Source of the DNA: Paraburkholderia bryophila | Lineage (GTDB): Bacteria > Pseudomonadota > Gammaproteobacteria > Burkholderiales > Burkholderiaceae | Reading direction: 5' to 3' | NCBI RefSeq assembly: GCF_003269035.1 | Contig: NZ_QLTK01000002.1 | Span: forward strand, 1-64,000 | Length of the DNA: 64,000 nucleotides | Part shown: piece after piece, positions 1-8,918 of the stretch | Layout: every line of letters starts with the position of its first letter | Numbering within the stretch: position 1 is the first letter of the stretch | Notes under the pieces: generated by a model | Database searches by the model: none | The model's input: only the letters and a program-made list of their open reading frames with translations | What the model was told of the DNA's origin: nothing | Made by a program: the position numbers and the translations under genes

Positions 1-459
1 TTCATATCGTTGATTTATCAGTGAGCTATGCGACGAAGTTTACAGGGGCAATGCCGCGTTTACAAGCTCTTTGGGGCTTAAGTTGAGAGCATTGCCCCGC
101 ACAGGGGCAACGCTAGCAGACCACCAACAAAACAAGGAAAGGCCAAAACCAGCAAAACCACAACCAACCCCAGCCCACGGCAACAAAAAAATCCCATTAT
201 ATGAATCCAACACTCACATATTGGAGCTTTCCAAAAACCGCCCTAGAATCCAACCCAACACGCACAGCGGCGACAAAAAAAGTCCCCGCCCAAGCGACAG
301 CACCAAAAAAAACCGGAGACAAACCCAACCATGCCACCCAAGCAAAGGCAGCCCCACCACGCCAGTGGAAAACCGGGCAACGCGAGCAAAGCGGGCAAAT
401 CAGGCCACCTCTCCGGCCCCGCGCTATAAGCGCAAAAAATCATCGAAAAGCGAATCGCC
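1..459. other. Gene-free left edge with GGGGCAAYGC half-sites
   Basis: No convincing gene is seen here. The stretch from about 120 to 450 is A- and C-rich, and its reading frames give Lys/Pro/Thr-rich low-complexity translations unlike any family I know. The notable structure is three related decamers: GGGGCAATGC at 45-54, its exact inverse GCATTGCCCC at 89-98, and GGGGCAACGC at 104-113. The last two form a near-perfect palindrome with a 5-base centre. They lie about 350 bases upstream of the IclR-type gene and may be regulator sites; that role is inference. Confidence 0.4.
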
Positions 460-1476
460 ATGAACAAAGCGATGCCAACCCACGCCGCGATTGCGTCCGA
501 AGCCGATCTGGCATCGCCAGCCGACCACGAAACGCAGGCCGCCGAGCATGAGCCGATCGCGGCCAAACCGCCGCGCGCAACCAGCAACGCAAACGCAAAA
601 ACAAACGCCAAAGCGAGCCCCCCCGCTCAGCGCCCCAGCGCCGACGAAATCGCGCTCCCCAGCACGCTGCTGGACATCACCCCGCAACAAGCCGGCACCC
701 AAACATTGCTGCGCGGCCTCGCGATTCTCGAAGCGGCCGCCGCCGGGGTGCGCGATCTGCGCACCTTCGGCGCCGCGCTCGGCACGACCCGCAGCACCAC
801 GCATCGACTGGTCAGCAGCCTGGTCCAGGCGCGCTACCTGCGGCAGGTGCAAGGCGGCTATCTGCTCGGTCCGAAGCTGATCGAACTCGGTACCATCGCG
901 CTCGAACAGATGCCGCTCACGGCGGTCGCGCGTCAGCATCTCGAATCGCTCGCGGAACAAACGCTCGACACGATCCACCTCGGCGTGCGCGATGGGGACG
1001 ACGTGCTGTACATCGACAAAATCCCCGGCACCCGCGGCCTCGAAATGCGCTCGCGCGTCGGTCACCGCATGCCGCTGGCGTCGACGGGAATCGGCAAGGC
1101 GATGATGCTCGACCTGACGCCCGACGTCTGGCAGTCGCTCTTCGATGCATCGCGGCGCGCGCTCGCCGGCGTCAGCTTCAAGCCGGATAACCGTCCCGAC
1201 GCGCAGACCTTCATGCAGCGCATGACCAGCTACGCGGCTGGCGGCTACACGTTCGACCTCGAGGAAAACGAGGCGTCGATCCGCTGCGTCGCGGCCCCCG
1301 TGCGCGATGCGTCGGGCGCGGTCGTCGCTGCTCTGTCAGTGGCGAGCACGATTCCGTACATGTCGCTGGAACGTATGGATGAACTGATCCCCGTCGTGCA
1401 GCGCGAAGCGCGCGCGATCTCGGAAGAACTCGGCTGGCGCGCCCCGCAACCGGCAACCCGCAGGATCAAACGATGA
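460..1476 (+). CDS. IclR-family transcriptional regulator of sugar-acid catabolism
   Basis: The product (338 residues) is a DNA-binding regulator of the IclR family. A winged helix-turn-helix occupies roughly residues 82-140 (the stretch LLRGLAILEA followed by TRSTTHRLVSSL), and an effector-binding IclR C-terminal domain runs from about 155 to 325. IclR proteins usually bind a small metabolite and control an adjacent catabolic operon. The last base pairs overlap the start of dgoK (ATGA), so it is probably co-transcribed with the genes it controls. The first 75 residues form an Ala/Asn/Pro-rich extension that is not part of the family fold. The ATG at 460 has only a weak ribosome site, so a start further in is possible. 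The effector is unknown; galactonate, KDGal or a related sugar acid is the natural guess. Confidence 0.85.
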   Translation: MNKAMPTHAAIASEADLASPADHETQAAEHEPIAAKPPRATSNANAKTNAKASPPAQRPSADEIALPSTLLDITPQQAGTQTLLRGLAILEAAAAGVRDLRTFGAALGTTRSTTHRLVSSLVQARYLRQVQGGYLLGPKLIELGTIALEQMPLTAVARQHLESLAEQTLDTIHLGVRDGDDVLYIDKIPGTRGLEMRSRVGHRMPLASTGIGKAMMLDLTPDVWQSLFDASRRALAGVSFKPDNRPDAQTFMQRMTSYAAGGYTFDLEENEASIRCVAAPVRDASGAVVAALSVASTIPYMSLERMDELIPVVQREARAISEELGWRAPQPATRRIKR

Positions 1477-2660
1477 AGCAAGCGGGTTCCTCCACACCGG
1501 CTAACCATCCCGTCGCCGCACAGGCGGCAGGCGGGGCGGATGTCGTCGCCAAGAACGCAAGCGCAGCGGCTTCCGCGAACGCAAACTCCGTCGCGAATGC
1601 GAGCACGAACGCCGTCGCGACTGCCAACGCCGCCAATCTCAGCCAGGCCGCACTGATCGCGCTCGACTGGGGCACGACCTCTCTGCGCGCGTATCTATTC
1701 GACGCGAGCGGTCAAGTGCTGGCCACGCGCGCATCGACGGCCGGCATCATGAATCTGCCGCGACCCGCCGAGCAGGGCGGTTTCGACGCGGCCTTCGACG
1801 ACGCCTGCGGCGCGTGGCTCAAGCAGGCGCCCGGCGTGCCGGTGATCGCGGCCGGCATGGTCGGCAGTGCGCAGGGTTGGGTCGAAGCGCCGTACGTCGA
1901 AGCGCCGGCGAGTGCCGACGCGCTGGTGGCCGGGCTCGTCCGCGTGAAGGCGGCATGTGGCGTGACGCTGCATATCGTGCCGGGCGTGCTGCAACGCGGT
2001 GAGTTGCCCAATGTGATGCGCGGCGAAGAGACGCAGATTTTCGGAGCGCTCAGCGAGGAAGCGAACGCGGAAACCGCCACGAACGCGTCCAACGCAACCA
2101 CCGCCGTCACCCCCAAACGCGCCCTCATCGGTCTCCCGGGCACCCACGCCAAATGGGCGGTTGTCCAGGCCGACCGCATCGAACGTTTTCACACTTTCAT
2201 GACCGGCGAAGTCTTCGCGGCGCTGCGCGAGCACACGATCCTCGGCCGCACGATGCTGACGCCGGACCATCCCGACACCGCCGCCTTTCTGCATGGCGTG
2301 AAAATCGCCCGCGACAAAGGTCAGGCAGGCGTGCTCGCCACGATTTTCAGCAGCCGCACGCTCGGTCTCACCGGCCAACTGTCGCGCGAACAGCAACCCG
2401 ACTATCTGTCGGGCTTGCTGATCGGCCACGAACTGGCCGGACTCGAAGCCGTGCTGATGCAGCAACAGAATTCGGTCGCGGGGCAAAGCCTGCGTCTGAT
2501 CGGCAATGAAGCGCTGTGCGAGCGTTATCGCCTTGCGCTGGCGCAATTCGGCTGCACCCAGGCGGAACTGGTCAAGCACGCCACCGAGCGTGGCCTGTGG
2601 CGCGTCGCCTCGCAGGCGGGACTCGTCAATCCGGCCGCCCACGCGGCGCGCGCCGGCTAG
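1473..2660 (+). CDS. dgoK: 2-dehydro-3-deoxygalactonokinase
   Basis: This enzyme phosphorylates 2-keto-3-deoxygalactonate (KDGal) to KDPGal with ATP in the cytosol, the step before the aldolase encoded next. The sugar-kinase phosphate-binding motif LIALDWGTTSLRAY is at residues 61-74, and GLPGTHAKW near 220-228 is characteristic of DgoK. Two low-complexity Ala/Asn/Thr stretches are unusual: an N-terminal one (about 28-58) ahead of the catalytic motif, and an insert at about 195-212. The start codon overlaps the stop of the IclR gene, which implies translational coupling. A start nearer the catalytic motif cannot be ruled out, although no better ribosome site is evident. Confidence 0.9.
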   Translation: MKQAGSSTPANHPVAAQAAGGADVVAKNASAAASANANSVANASTNAVATANAANLSQAALIALDWGTTSLRAYLFDASGQVLATRASTAGIMNLPRPAEQGGFDAAFDDACGAWLKQAPGVPVIAAGMVGSAQGWVEAPYVEAPASADALVAGLVRVKAACGVTLHIVPGVLQRGELPNVMRGEETQIFGALSEEANAETATNASNATTAVTPKRALIGLPGTHAKWAVVQADRIERFHTFMTGEVFAALREHTILGRTMLTPDHPDTAAFLHGVKIARDKGQAGVLATIFSSRTLGLTGQLSREQQPDYLSGLLIGHELAGLEAVLMQQQNSVAGQSLRLIGNEALCERYRLALAQFGCTQAELVKHATERGLWRVASQAGLVNPAAHAARAG

Positions 2661-2696
2661 GCGGCCAGGCCGCCGCTCACGAAACAAGGAATCGAC

Positions 2697-3377
2697 ATGC
2701 AACCTCATATCAATCTGCCCGGACCGTACATGCCGCACGCGGGTCTGATCGCGGCCTTCGAATTGTGTCCGCTGATCGCGATCATGCGCGGCGTGACGCC
2801 CGCCGACGCCGCCGACCATGCTCAGGCGCTCTATGAGGCGGGCTTTCGCATCGTCGAAGTGCCGTTGAATTCGCCGCAGCCGTTCGACAGCATCGCGGCG
2901 ATCCGCAAGGTGCTGCCCGCCGATGCGATCGTCGGCGCGGGCACCGTGCTGCATCCGGGCTTCGTCAGCGAGGTGAAGTCGGCGGGCGGCGAGCTGATCG
3001 TCATGCCGCATAGCGACCCGGACGTCGTGATCGCCGCGAAAGCGCAAGGCATGGCCTGTTCGCCGGGCGTCGCGACGCCGAACGAAGCCTTCATCGCGCT
3101 GAAGAACGGCGCGGACGTGCTCAAGATGTTCCCTGCCGAACAGCTCGGCTGCCAGGTCGTGAAAGCCTGGCGCGCGGTCATCGCGGCGCAGGTGCCGCTG
3201 GTGCCCGTCGGCGGTATCACGCCGGACAACATGGGCCCGTTTCTCAGCGCCGGCGCGAACGGTTTCGGCCTCGGCTCGGCGCTCTACAAACCGGGCCAGA
3301 GCGCGGCCGTGACGAGCTCGCATGCGAAGGCGTACATCAACGGGTTGCGGATTGCCCGTGCCGGAGCGAAGAAATGA
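2697..3377 (+). CDS. dgoA: 2-dehydro-3-deoxy-6-phosphogalactonate aldolase
   Basis: A class I aldolase of the KDPG/KDPGal family (226 residues) that splits KDPGal into pyruvate and glyceraldehyde-3-phosphate. The Schiff-base lysine is expected at K143 in VLKMFPAEQLG, and the general acid/base glutamate at E54 in VEVPLNSPQP; GAGTVL (81-85) and PVGGI (near 193) complete the phosphate site. AGGAAT precedes the ATG at about 8 bases. It is 36 bases after dgoK and overlaps the following dehydrogenase by ATGA, so these genes form one operon. Together with dgoK it defines the lower De Ley-Doudoroff pathway. A second, KDPG-type aldolase (eda) lies at 50524 in this window. Confidence 0.92.
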   Translation: MQPHINLPGPYMPHAGLIAAFELCPLIAIMRGVTPADAADHAQALYEAGFRIVEVPLNSPQPFDSIAAIRKVLPADAIVGAGTVLHPGFVSEVKSAGGELIVMPHSDPDVVIAAKAQGMACSPGVATPNEAFIALKNGADVLKMFPAEQLGCQVVKAWRAVIAAQVPLVPVGGITPDNMGPFLSAGANGFGLGSALYKPGQSAAVTSSHAKAYINGLRIARAGAKK

Positions 3378-4162
3378 CACGGCTTGCCGGCAAAGCGGCC
3401 TTGATCACCGGCGCCGGGCGCGGCATCGGCGCGGCGATCGCGCTCGCCTTCGCGCGCGAGGGCGCGGCGGTCGTGCTGGCGGAGCTGGATCTCGACAGCG
3501 CGCAGCAGACGGCGGAACGTATCCGTTCGCAGACCGGAAAGGGCGGCGCGCGCGTGCTGGCGGTACAGACCGACGTGACGCAGTCGGCCTCGGTTCAGCA
3601 CGCAGCGAGCGAGGCCGAACGAACCTTCGGCCAACCGCTGGACGTGCTGGTGAACAACGCCGGCATCAACATGTTCCGCGACCCGCTGACCCTGACCGAC
3701 GACGACTGGCGCCGCTGCTTCGCGGTCGACCTCGACGGCGTCTGGAACGGTTGCCGCGCGGTGCTGCCGGGCATGGTCGAACGCGGCGCCGGCAGCATCG
3801 TCAATATCGCGTCGACGCATTCGTTCAAGATCATCCCGGGCTGCTTTCCGTACCCGGTCGCGAAGCACGGCGTGATCGGCCTGACGCGCGCGCTCGGCAT
3901 CGAATACGCGCCGCGCAACGTGCGGGTCAACGCGATCGCGCCGGGTTACATCGAAACGCAATTGACGCATGACTGGTGGAACGAACAAGCCGATCCGGCG
4001 GCGGCGCAACAGGCCACGCTCGATCTGCAGCCGATGAAACGGATCGGCCGTCCGGAAGAAGTGGCGATGACGGCGGTGTTTCTCGCGTCGGACGAGGCGC
4101 CGTTCATCAACGCCACCTGCATCACCGTCGATGGCGGGCGCTCGGCGCTGTATCACGACTGA
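3374..4162 (+). CDS. SDR-family dehydrogenase, probable sugar 1-dehydrogenase
   Basis: A classical short-chain dehydrogenase of 262 residues. The dinucleotide-binding glycine motif GAGRGIG is at 13-19, NNAG at 94-97, and the catalytic YxxxK is Y160-PVA-K164, with the usual serine in the 147-150 region. Position inside the dgo operon (ATGA overlap with dgoA) suggests that it oxidises an aldose at C1, for example D-galactose to galactono-lactone; this is inference, since SDR sequences do not reveal the substrate. Another SDR gene is at 8118 in the same locus, so one of the two may use a different sugar or sugar acid. The following 158 bases separate it from the transporter genes. Confidence 0.85.
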   Translation: MTRLAGKAALITGAGRGIGAAIALAFAREGAAVVLAELDLDSAQQTAERIRSQTGKGGARVLAVQTDVTQSASVQHAASEAERTFGQPLDVLVNNAGINMFRDPLTLTDDDWRRCFAVDLDGVWNGCRAVLPGMVERGAGSIVNIASTHSFKIIPGCFPYPVAKHGVIGLTRALGIEYAPRNVRVNAIAPGYIETQLTHDWWNEQADPAAAQQATLDLQPMKRIGRPEEVAMTAVFLASDEAPFINATCITVDGGRSALYHD

Positions 4163-4200
4163 TTTTTGCAGCATCTGTGCAGAAGTTTCGCTGTACCCAA

Positions 4201-4218
4201 ATTGCGCTGGGGCGCAAT
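4201..4218. promoter_or_regulatory. Palindromic operator candidate upstream of the sugar ABC transporter
   Basis: ATTGCG and CGCAAT form perfect 6-base arms around a 6-base centre (CTGGGG), 104 bases upstream of the binding-protein start. It is operator-like in size and symmetry. The core GCAAT resembles the GGGGCAATGC half-sites at 45-113, so the same IclR-type regulator might bind both; that is speculative. Confidence 0.35.
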
Positions 4219-4321
4219 GAGTTCACCGGACGACGCGCTGGCCGCGTGTGTCACACCCGGTACAAGAAGACGCGGCCAATAACCTTCTCGTTATCAATTA
4301 ATTAGTCAGGAGACACGCATC

Positions 4322-5320
4322 ATGAAACGTAGAATTTTCCTCACGCTGGCAGCAGCGGCGACGGGTGTGCTCTTCAACGCACCGGTGGCGCAGGCGGCGG
4401 ATCCGGTGAAGATCGGCTTCCTCGTGAAGCAACCGGAAGAACCGTGGTTCCAGGACGAATGGAAGTTCGCCGAAATCGCCGCCAAGGAGAAGGGCTTCAC
4501 GCTGGTGAAGATCGGCGCGCCGTCGGGCGAGAAGGTGATGAGCGCCATCGACAACCTGTCGGCCCAGAAAGCGCAAGGCTTCGTGATCTGCACGCCCGAC
4601 GTCAAGCTCGGACCGGGCATCGTCGCGAAGGCGAAGGCCGACGGCCTGAAGATGATGACGGTCGACGACCGTCTGGTCGACGGCGCGGGCAAGCCGATCG
4701 CTTCGGTGCCGCACATGGGCATCTCGGCGTACAACATCGGCAAGCAGGTCGGCGACGGCCTGGCGGCGGAAATCAAGAAGCGCGGCTGGGACATGAAGGA
4801 CGTCGGCGCGATCGACGTGACCTACGAACAGCTGCCGACCGCGCATGACCGCACCAGCGGCGCGACCGACGCACTGGTCGCAGCCGGCTTCCCGAAGGCG
4901 AACATCGTGATGGCGCCGCAAGCGAAGACCGATACGGAAAACGCTTTCAACGCCGCCAACATCGCGCTGACCAAGAACCCGCAATACAAGCACTGGGTGG
5001 CCTACGCGCTGAACGACGAAGGCGTGCTCGGCGCCGTGCGCGCAGCGGAAAGCCGCGGCTTCAAGGCGGACAACATGATCGGCATCGGCATCGGCGGCTC
5101 GGACTCGGCATTGAACGAGTTCAAGAAGGCAACGCCGACCGGTTTCTACGGCACGGTCATCATCAGCCCGAAGCGCCACGGCGAAGAAACCTCGACGCTG
5201 ATGTACGACTGGATCACGCAAGGCAAGGAACCGCCGATGTTGACGCTGACGACCGGCATGCTGGCCACGCGTGACAACGTCGCCGACGTGCGCGAGAAGA
5301 TGGGCCTCGCATCGAAGTAA
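4322..5320 (+). CDS. araF: AraF-like periplasmic sugar-binding protein
   Basis: The 332-residue protein has a signal peptide (about residues 1-25, cleaved near AQA) and a type 1 periplasmic binding fold very close to E. coli L-arabinose-binding protein: KIGFLVKQPEEPWF at 30-43, GFVICTPD at 86-93. Aligning by eye to the E. coli protein, ligand contacts K36, W42, D116, R177 and N231 are kept, but the residues matching E. coli Met108, Met204 and Asn232 are I134, L230 and G258. Met108 is a known arabinose/galactose specificity position. With dgoK and dgoA beside it, D-galactose is a likely ligand, alone or in addition to L-arabinose. SD AGGAGA precedes the ATG. It is the first gene of an importer operon. 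Confidence 0.88.
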   Translation: MKRRIFLTLAAAATGVLFNAPVAQAADPVKIGFLVKQPEEPWFQDEWKFAEIAAKEKGFTLVKIGAPSGEKVMSAIDNLSAQKAQGFVICTPDVKLGPGIVAKAKADGLKMMTVDDRLVDGAGKPIASVPHMGISAYNIGKQVGDGLAAEIKKRGWDMKDVGAIDVTYEQLPTAHDRTSGATDALVAAGFPKANIVMAPQAKTDTENAFNAANIALTKNPQYKHWVAYALNDEGVLGAVRAAESRGFKADNMIGIGIGGSDSALNEFKKATPTGFYGTVIISPKRHGEETSTLMYDWITQGKEPPMLTLTTGMLATRDNVADVREKMGLASK

Positions 5321-5479
5321 GGCTTTAGAAAAGTCGCAGCAAAATCGCGGCAAAGCGCAGTGCGATGAAGTGAACTGCCGGTGCGTCGTTTCTTCCAGGG
5401 ATTGGGCGCGCCGGCAGCAGCAGTACACGGTGAGCAAGATGAGCAACATGAGTAGTTGAGACAAACAGAGGAGGCGGAA

Positions 5480-7018
5480 GTGTCAGCGACGCTACGTTTT
5501 GACAATATCGGCAAAGTCTTTCCAGGCGTGCGTGCGCTCGACGGTGTGTCCTTCGACGTCAACGTCGGCCAGGTGCACGGCCTGATGGGCGAAAACGGCG
5601 CAGGGAAATCGACTCTGCTGAAGATACTCGGCGGTGAATATCAGCCCGACTCGGGCCGCGTCATGATCGACGGTAACGAGGTGCGCTTCACGAGCGCCGC
5701 GTCGTCGATCGCGGCGGGGATCGCGGTGATTCACCAGGAACTGCAATACGTGCCCGATCTGACGGTCGCGGAAAACCTGCTGCTCGGCCAACTGCCGAAC
5801 TCGCTCGGCTGGGTCAACAAGCGCGAAGCCAAACGCTTCGTGCGCGAACGGCTCGAAGCGATGGGCGTGGCGCTCGATCCGAACGCGAAGCTGCGCAAGC
5901 TCTCGATCGCGCAACGCCAGATGGTCGAAATCTGCAAGGCGCTGCTGCGCAACGCGCGCGTGATCGCGCTCGACGAACCGACCAGTTCGCTGTCGCATCG
6001 CGAGACCGAAGTGCTGTTCAAGCTGGTGCGCGACCTGCGCGCCGACAACCGCGCGATGATCTACATCTCGCACCGCATGGACGAGATCTACGAGCTGTGC
6101 GACGCCTGCACGATTTTCCGCGACGGTCGCAAGATCGCCTCGCATCCCACGCTCGAGGGCGTGTCGCGCGACACCATCGTCAGCGAAATGGTGGGGCGTG
6201 AGATCAGCGATATCTATAACTACTCGGCGCGCCCGCTCGGCGAAGTGCGCTTCGCGGCGCAAGCGATCGAAGGCCATGCGCTCGCGCAGCCGGCCAGCTT
6301 CGAGGTGCGGCGTGGCGAGATCGTCGGCTTCTTCGGTCTGGTGGGCGCGGGCCGCAGCGAACTGATGCACCTGGTGTACGGCGCGGATCATCGCAAGGCC
6401 GGTGAGCTCATGCTCGACGGCAAGCCGATCAAAGTGCGCAGCGCCGGTGAAGCGATCCGCCACGGCATCGTGCTGTGCCCGGAAGACCGCAAGGAAGAGG
6501 GCATCGTCGCGATGGCGACCGTGTCGGAGAACATCAACATCAGTTGCCGCCGCCACTATCTGCGTGCGGGCATGTTCCTCGACCGCAAGAAAGAAGCGCA
6601 AACCGCGGACCGTTTCATCAAGCTGCTGAAGATCAAGACGCCGAGCCGCCGGCAGAAAATCCGTTTTCTGTCGGGCGGCAACCAGCAGAAGGCGATTCTG
6701 TCGCGCTGGCTCGCCGAGCCGGATCTGAAGGTGGTGATTCTCGACGAACCCACGCGCGGCATCGACGTCGGCGCGAAGCACGAAATCTATAACGTGATTT
6801 ACCAGTTGGCCGAACGCGGTTGCGCGATCGTGATGATTTCGTCGGAGTTGCCGGAAGTGCTCGGCGTGTCCGACCGGATCATCGTGATGCGTCAGGGCCG
6901 GATTTCCGGCGAACTGTCGCGCAAGGATGCAACGGAACAAACCGTGTTGAGCCTGGCGTTGCCGCAAAGCTCGACCGCACTACCCGGAACCCAGACCGCC
7001 GCTCAGCAGGCAGCCTGA
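5480..7018 (+). CDS. araG: Sugar ABC transporter ATP-binding protein (AraG type)
   Basis: The product carries two fused ABC domains, as is usual for CUT2 sugar importers. The first has Walker A GENGAGKS at residues 37-44, signature [11 protein letters not shown] and [10 protein letters not shown]. The second begins near 260 with a degenerate P-loop (GLVGAGRSE) and has signature [14 protein letters not shown] and [11 protein letters not shown] chose the GTG at 5480 because the ribosome site GAGGAGGCGGA ends just upstream of it; an in-frame TTG at 5456 would put that site inside the gene. It energises uptake of the sugar bound by the AraF-like protein. The gap of about 160 bases after araF is longer than is usual in an operon. 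Confidence 0.92.
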   Translation: MSATLRFDNIGKVFPGVRALDGVSFDVNVGQVHGLMGENGAGKSTLLKILGGEYQPDSGRVMIDGNEVRFTSAASSIAAGIAVIHQELQYVPDLTVAENLLLGQLPNSLGWVNKREAKRFVRERLEAMGVALDPNAKLRKLSIAQRQMVEICKALLRNARVIALDEPTSSLSHRETEVLFKLVRDLRADNRAMIYISHRMDEIYELCDACTIFRDGRKIASHPTLEGVSRDTIVSEMVGREISDIYNYSARPLGEVRFAAQAIEGHALAQPASFEVRRGEIVGFFGLVGAGRSELMHLVYGADHRKAGELMLDGKPIKVRSAGEAIRHGIVLCPEDRKEEGIVAMATVSENINISCRRHYLRAGMFLDRKKEAQTADRFIKLLKIKTPSRRQKIRFLSGGNQQKAILSRWLAEPDLKVVILDEPTRGIDVGAKHEIYNVIYQLAERGCAIVMISSELPEVLGVSDRIIVMRQGRISGELSRKDATEQTVLSLALPQSSTALPGTQTAAQQAA

Positions 7019-7072
7019 CCATTATTTGGACGAAAGTCCGGCAACCCGTGGGGAACGGGAGGAGTCTTCAAC

Positions 7073-8089
7073 ATGCAAGCTAGAGAAAACCTCGCGCAAC
7101 AGACCGCCAAAGGCGCGGCCGATGCGCTGATTCCACAGACCACCGACAAGACGAAGTGGTGGCAACACGTCACCGAATACAGCCTGATCGTGATCTTCGT
7201 GGTGATGTTCGCCACGATGTCGCTGACGGTCGACCATTTCTTCTCGATCGACAACATGCTCGGTCTCGCGCTGTCGATCTCGCAGATCGGCATGGTCGCC
7301 TGCACGATGATGTTCTGTCTCGCGTCGCGCGATTTCGATCTGTCGGTGGGATCGACGGTCGCGTTCGCCGGCGTGCTGTGCGCGATGGTGCTCAATGCGA
7401 CCGGCAACACCTTCATCGCGATCATCGCGGCGGTGGCGGCGGGCGCGGTGATTGGTTTCGTCAACGGTGCGGTGATCGCGTATCTGCGCATCAACGCGCT
7501 GATCACCACGCTCGCGACGATGGAAATCGTGCGCGGTTTCGGTTTCATCGTGTCGCACGGTCAGGCGGTCGGCGTGTCGTCGGATACGTTCATCGCGCTG
7601 GGTGGTTTGAGCTTTTTCGGCGTGTCGTTGCCGATCTGGGTCACGCTGCTGTGCTTCATCGTGTTCGGCGTGATGCTCAACCAGACCGTGTACGGCCGCA
7701 ATACGCTGGCGATCGGCGGCAATCCGGAAGCGTCGCGTCTGGCCGGTATCAACGTGGAACGCACGCGCGTCTACATCTTCCTGATCCAGGGCGCGGTGAC
7801 GGCGTTGGCGGGGGTGATTCTGGCGTCGCGTATCACGTCGGGTCAGCCGAATGCCGCGGAAGGGTTCGAGCTGAACGTGATTTCGGCGTGCGTGCTGGGC
7901 GGCGTGTCGCTGCTCGGCGGACGCGCGACGATTTCCGGCGTGGTGATCGGCGTGCTGATCATGGGCACGGTCGAAAACGTCATGAACCTGATGAACATCG
8001 ACGCGTTCTATCAGTACCTCGTGCGTGGCGCGATCCTGCTGGCGGCGGTGCTGCTCGACCAGTTGAAGAACCGCGGCTCGCGGGATTAA
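7073..8089 (+). CDS. araH: Sugar ABC transporter permease (AraH type)
   Basis: An inner-membrane permease of 338 residues with a cytoplasmic N-terminus and about eight to ten hydrophobic segments from residue 35 on. The CUT2 permease hallmarks are present: DFDLSVGS near residue 84, and the conserved cytoplasmic loop around 215-225 (GGNPEASRLAG) that contacts the ATPase. It forms the membrane channel of the AraFGH-like importer. A GGAGG-containing ribosome site (about 7055-7065) precedes the ATG. Spacing from araG is 54 bases and to the next dehydrogenase 28 bases, consistent with one transcript from importer to lactonase. Confidence 0.92.
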   Translation: MQARENLAQQTAKGAADALIPQTTDKTKWWQHVTEYSLIVIFVVMFATMSLTVDHFFSIDNMLGLALSISQIGMVACTMMFCLASRDFDLSVGSTVAFAGVLCAMVLNATGNTFIAIIAAVAAGAVIGFVNGAVIAYLRINALITTLATMEIVRGFGFIVSHGQAVGVSSDTFIALGGLSFFGVSLPIWVTLLCFIVFGVMLNQTVYGRNTLAIGGNPEASRLAGINVERTRVYIFLIQGAVTALAGVILASRITSGQPNAAEGFELNVISACVLGGVSLLGGRATISGVVIGVLIMGTVENVMNLMNIDAFYQYLVRGAILLAAVLLDQLKNRGSRD

Positions 8090-8117
8090 CCTACCTAGTT
8101 CTGAAAGGAATCGAACG

Positions 8118-8918
8118 ATGTCGTCTCCGGCCAATGCAAATGCCCGTCTCGCGAGCACCGCGTTCGCGCGCTATCCGAGTCTCGTCGACCGTACGGTGTT
8201 GATCACGGGCGGCGCGACCGGTATCGGCGCATCGTTCGTCGAGCATTTCGCGGCGCAGGGTTCCCGCGTCGCGTTTTTCGATATCGACGCGAGCGCCGGC
8301 GAGGCGCTCGCCGAAGAACTCGGCGATTCGACACACAAACCGCTGTTCCTGCCCTGCGATCTGACCGACGTCGACGCGCTGCAAAAAGCGATCGCCGACG
8401 TCAAGGCCGCGCTGGGTCCGATCCAGGTGCTGGTGAACAACGCGGCGAACGACAAACGCCACCAGATCGGCGAGGTCACGCGCGAGTTTTTCGACGCGGG
8501 CATCGCGGTGAACATCCGTCACCAGTTTTTCGCGGCGCAAGCGGTGATGGAAGACATGAAGGCCGCCAACAGCGGTTCGATCATCAATCTCGGCTCGATC
8601 AGCTGGATGTTGAAGAACGGTGGCTATCCGGTCTACGTGATGTCGAAGTCGGCGGTGCAGGGTTTGACGCGCGGGCTCGCACGCGACCTTGGGCATTTCA
8701 ACATCCGCGTGAATACACTGGTGCCGGGCTGGGTCATGACGGAGAAGCAGAAGCGCCTGTGGCTCGACGACGCGGGTCGTCGGTCGATCAAGGAAGGGCA
8801 GTGCATCGACGCGGAACTGGAGCCGGCCGATCTCGCGCGCATGGCGCTGTTCCTCGCCGCCGACGACAGCAAGATGATCACCGCGCAGGACCTGATCGTG
8901 GACGGAGGCTGGGCGTGA
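8118..8918 (+). CDS. SDR-family dehydrogenase, second sugar dehydrogenase of the locus
   Basis: A short-chain dehydrogenase of 266 residues with GGATGIG at 31-37, the variant NNAAND at 108-112, a serine at 160 and the catalytic pair Y173/K177 in YVMSK. It follows the permease by 28 bases and its stop codon overlaps the GTG of the lactonase gene. Dehydrogenase followed immediately by lactonase is the standard order for aldose oxidation, so this is the better candidate for the enzyme that turns the imported sugar (D-galactose and/or L-arabinose) into its lactone. Substrate and cofactor cannot be read from the sequence. Confidence 0.87.
   Translation: MSSPANANARLASTAFARYPSLVDRTVLITGGATGIGASFVEHFAAQGSRVAFFDIDASAGEALAEELGDSTHKPLFLPCDLTDVDALQKAIADVKAALGPIQVLVNNAANDKRHQIGEVTREFFDAGIAVNIRHQFFAAQAVMEDMKAANSGSIINLGSISWMLKNGGYPVYVMSKSAVQGLTRGLARDLGHFNIRVNTLVPGWVMTEKQKRLWLDDAGRRSIKEGQCIDAELEPADLARMALFLAADDSKMITAQDLIVDGGWA

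Noticed and set aside
71..463. Open frames over the A/C-rich left edge
   Set aside because: Low-complexity Lys/Pro/Thr-rich translations with no ribosome site or family resemblance.
1695..3380. Long minus-strand frame across dgoK and dgoA
   Set aside because: Shadow of GC-rich coding DNA; both plus-strand genes are full-length with intact motifs.
5456..5479. TTG start for the AraG-type gene
   Set aside because: It would place the strong GAGGAGG ribosome site inside the coding region; the GTG at 5480 fits better.
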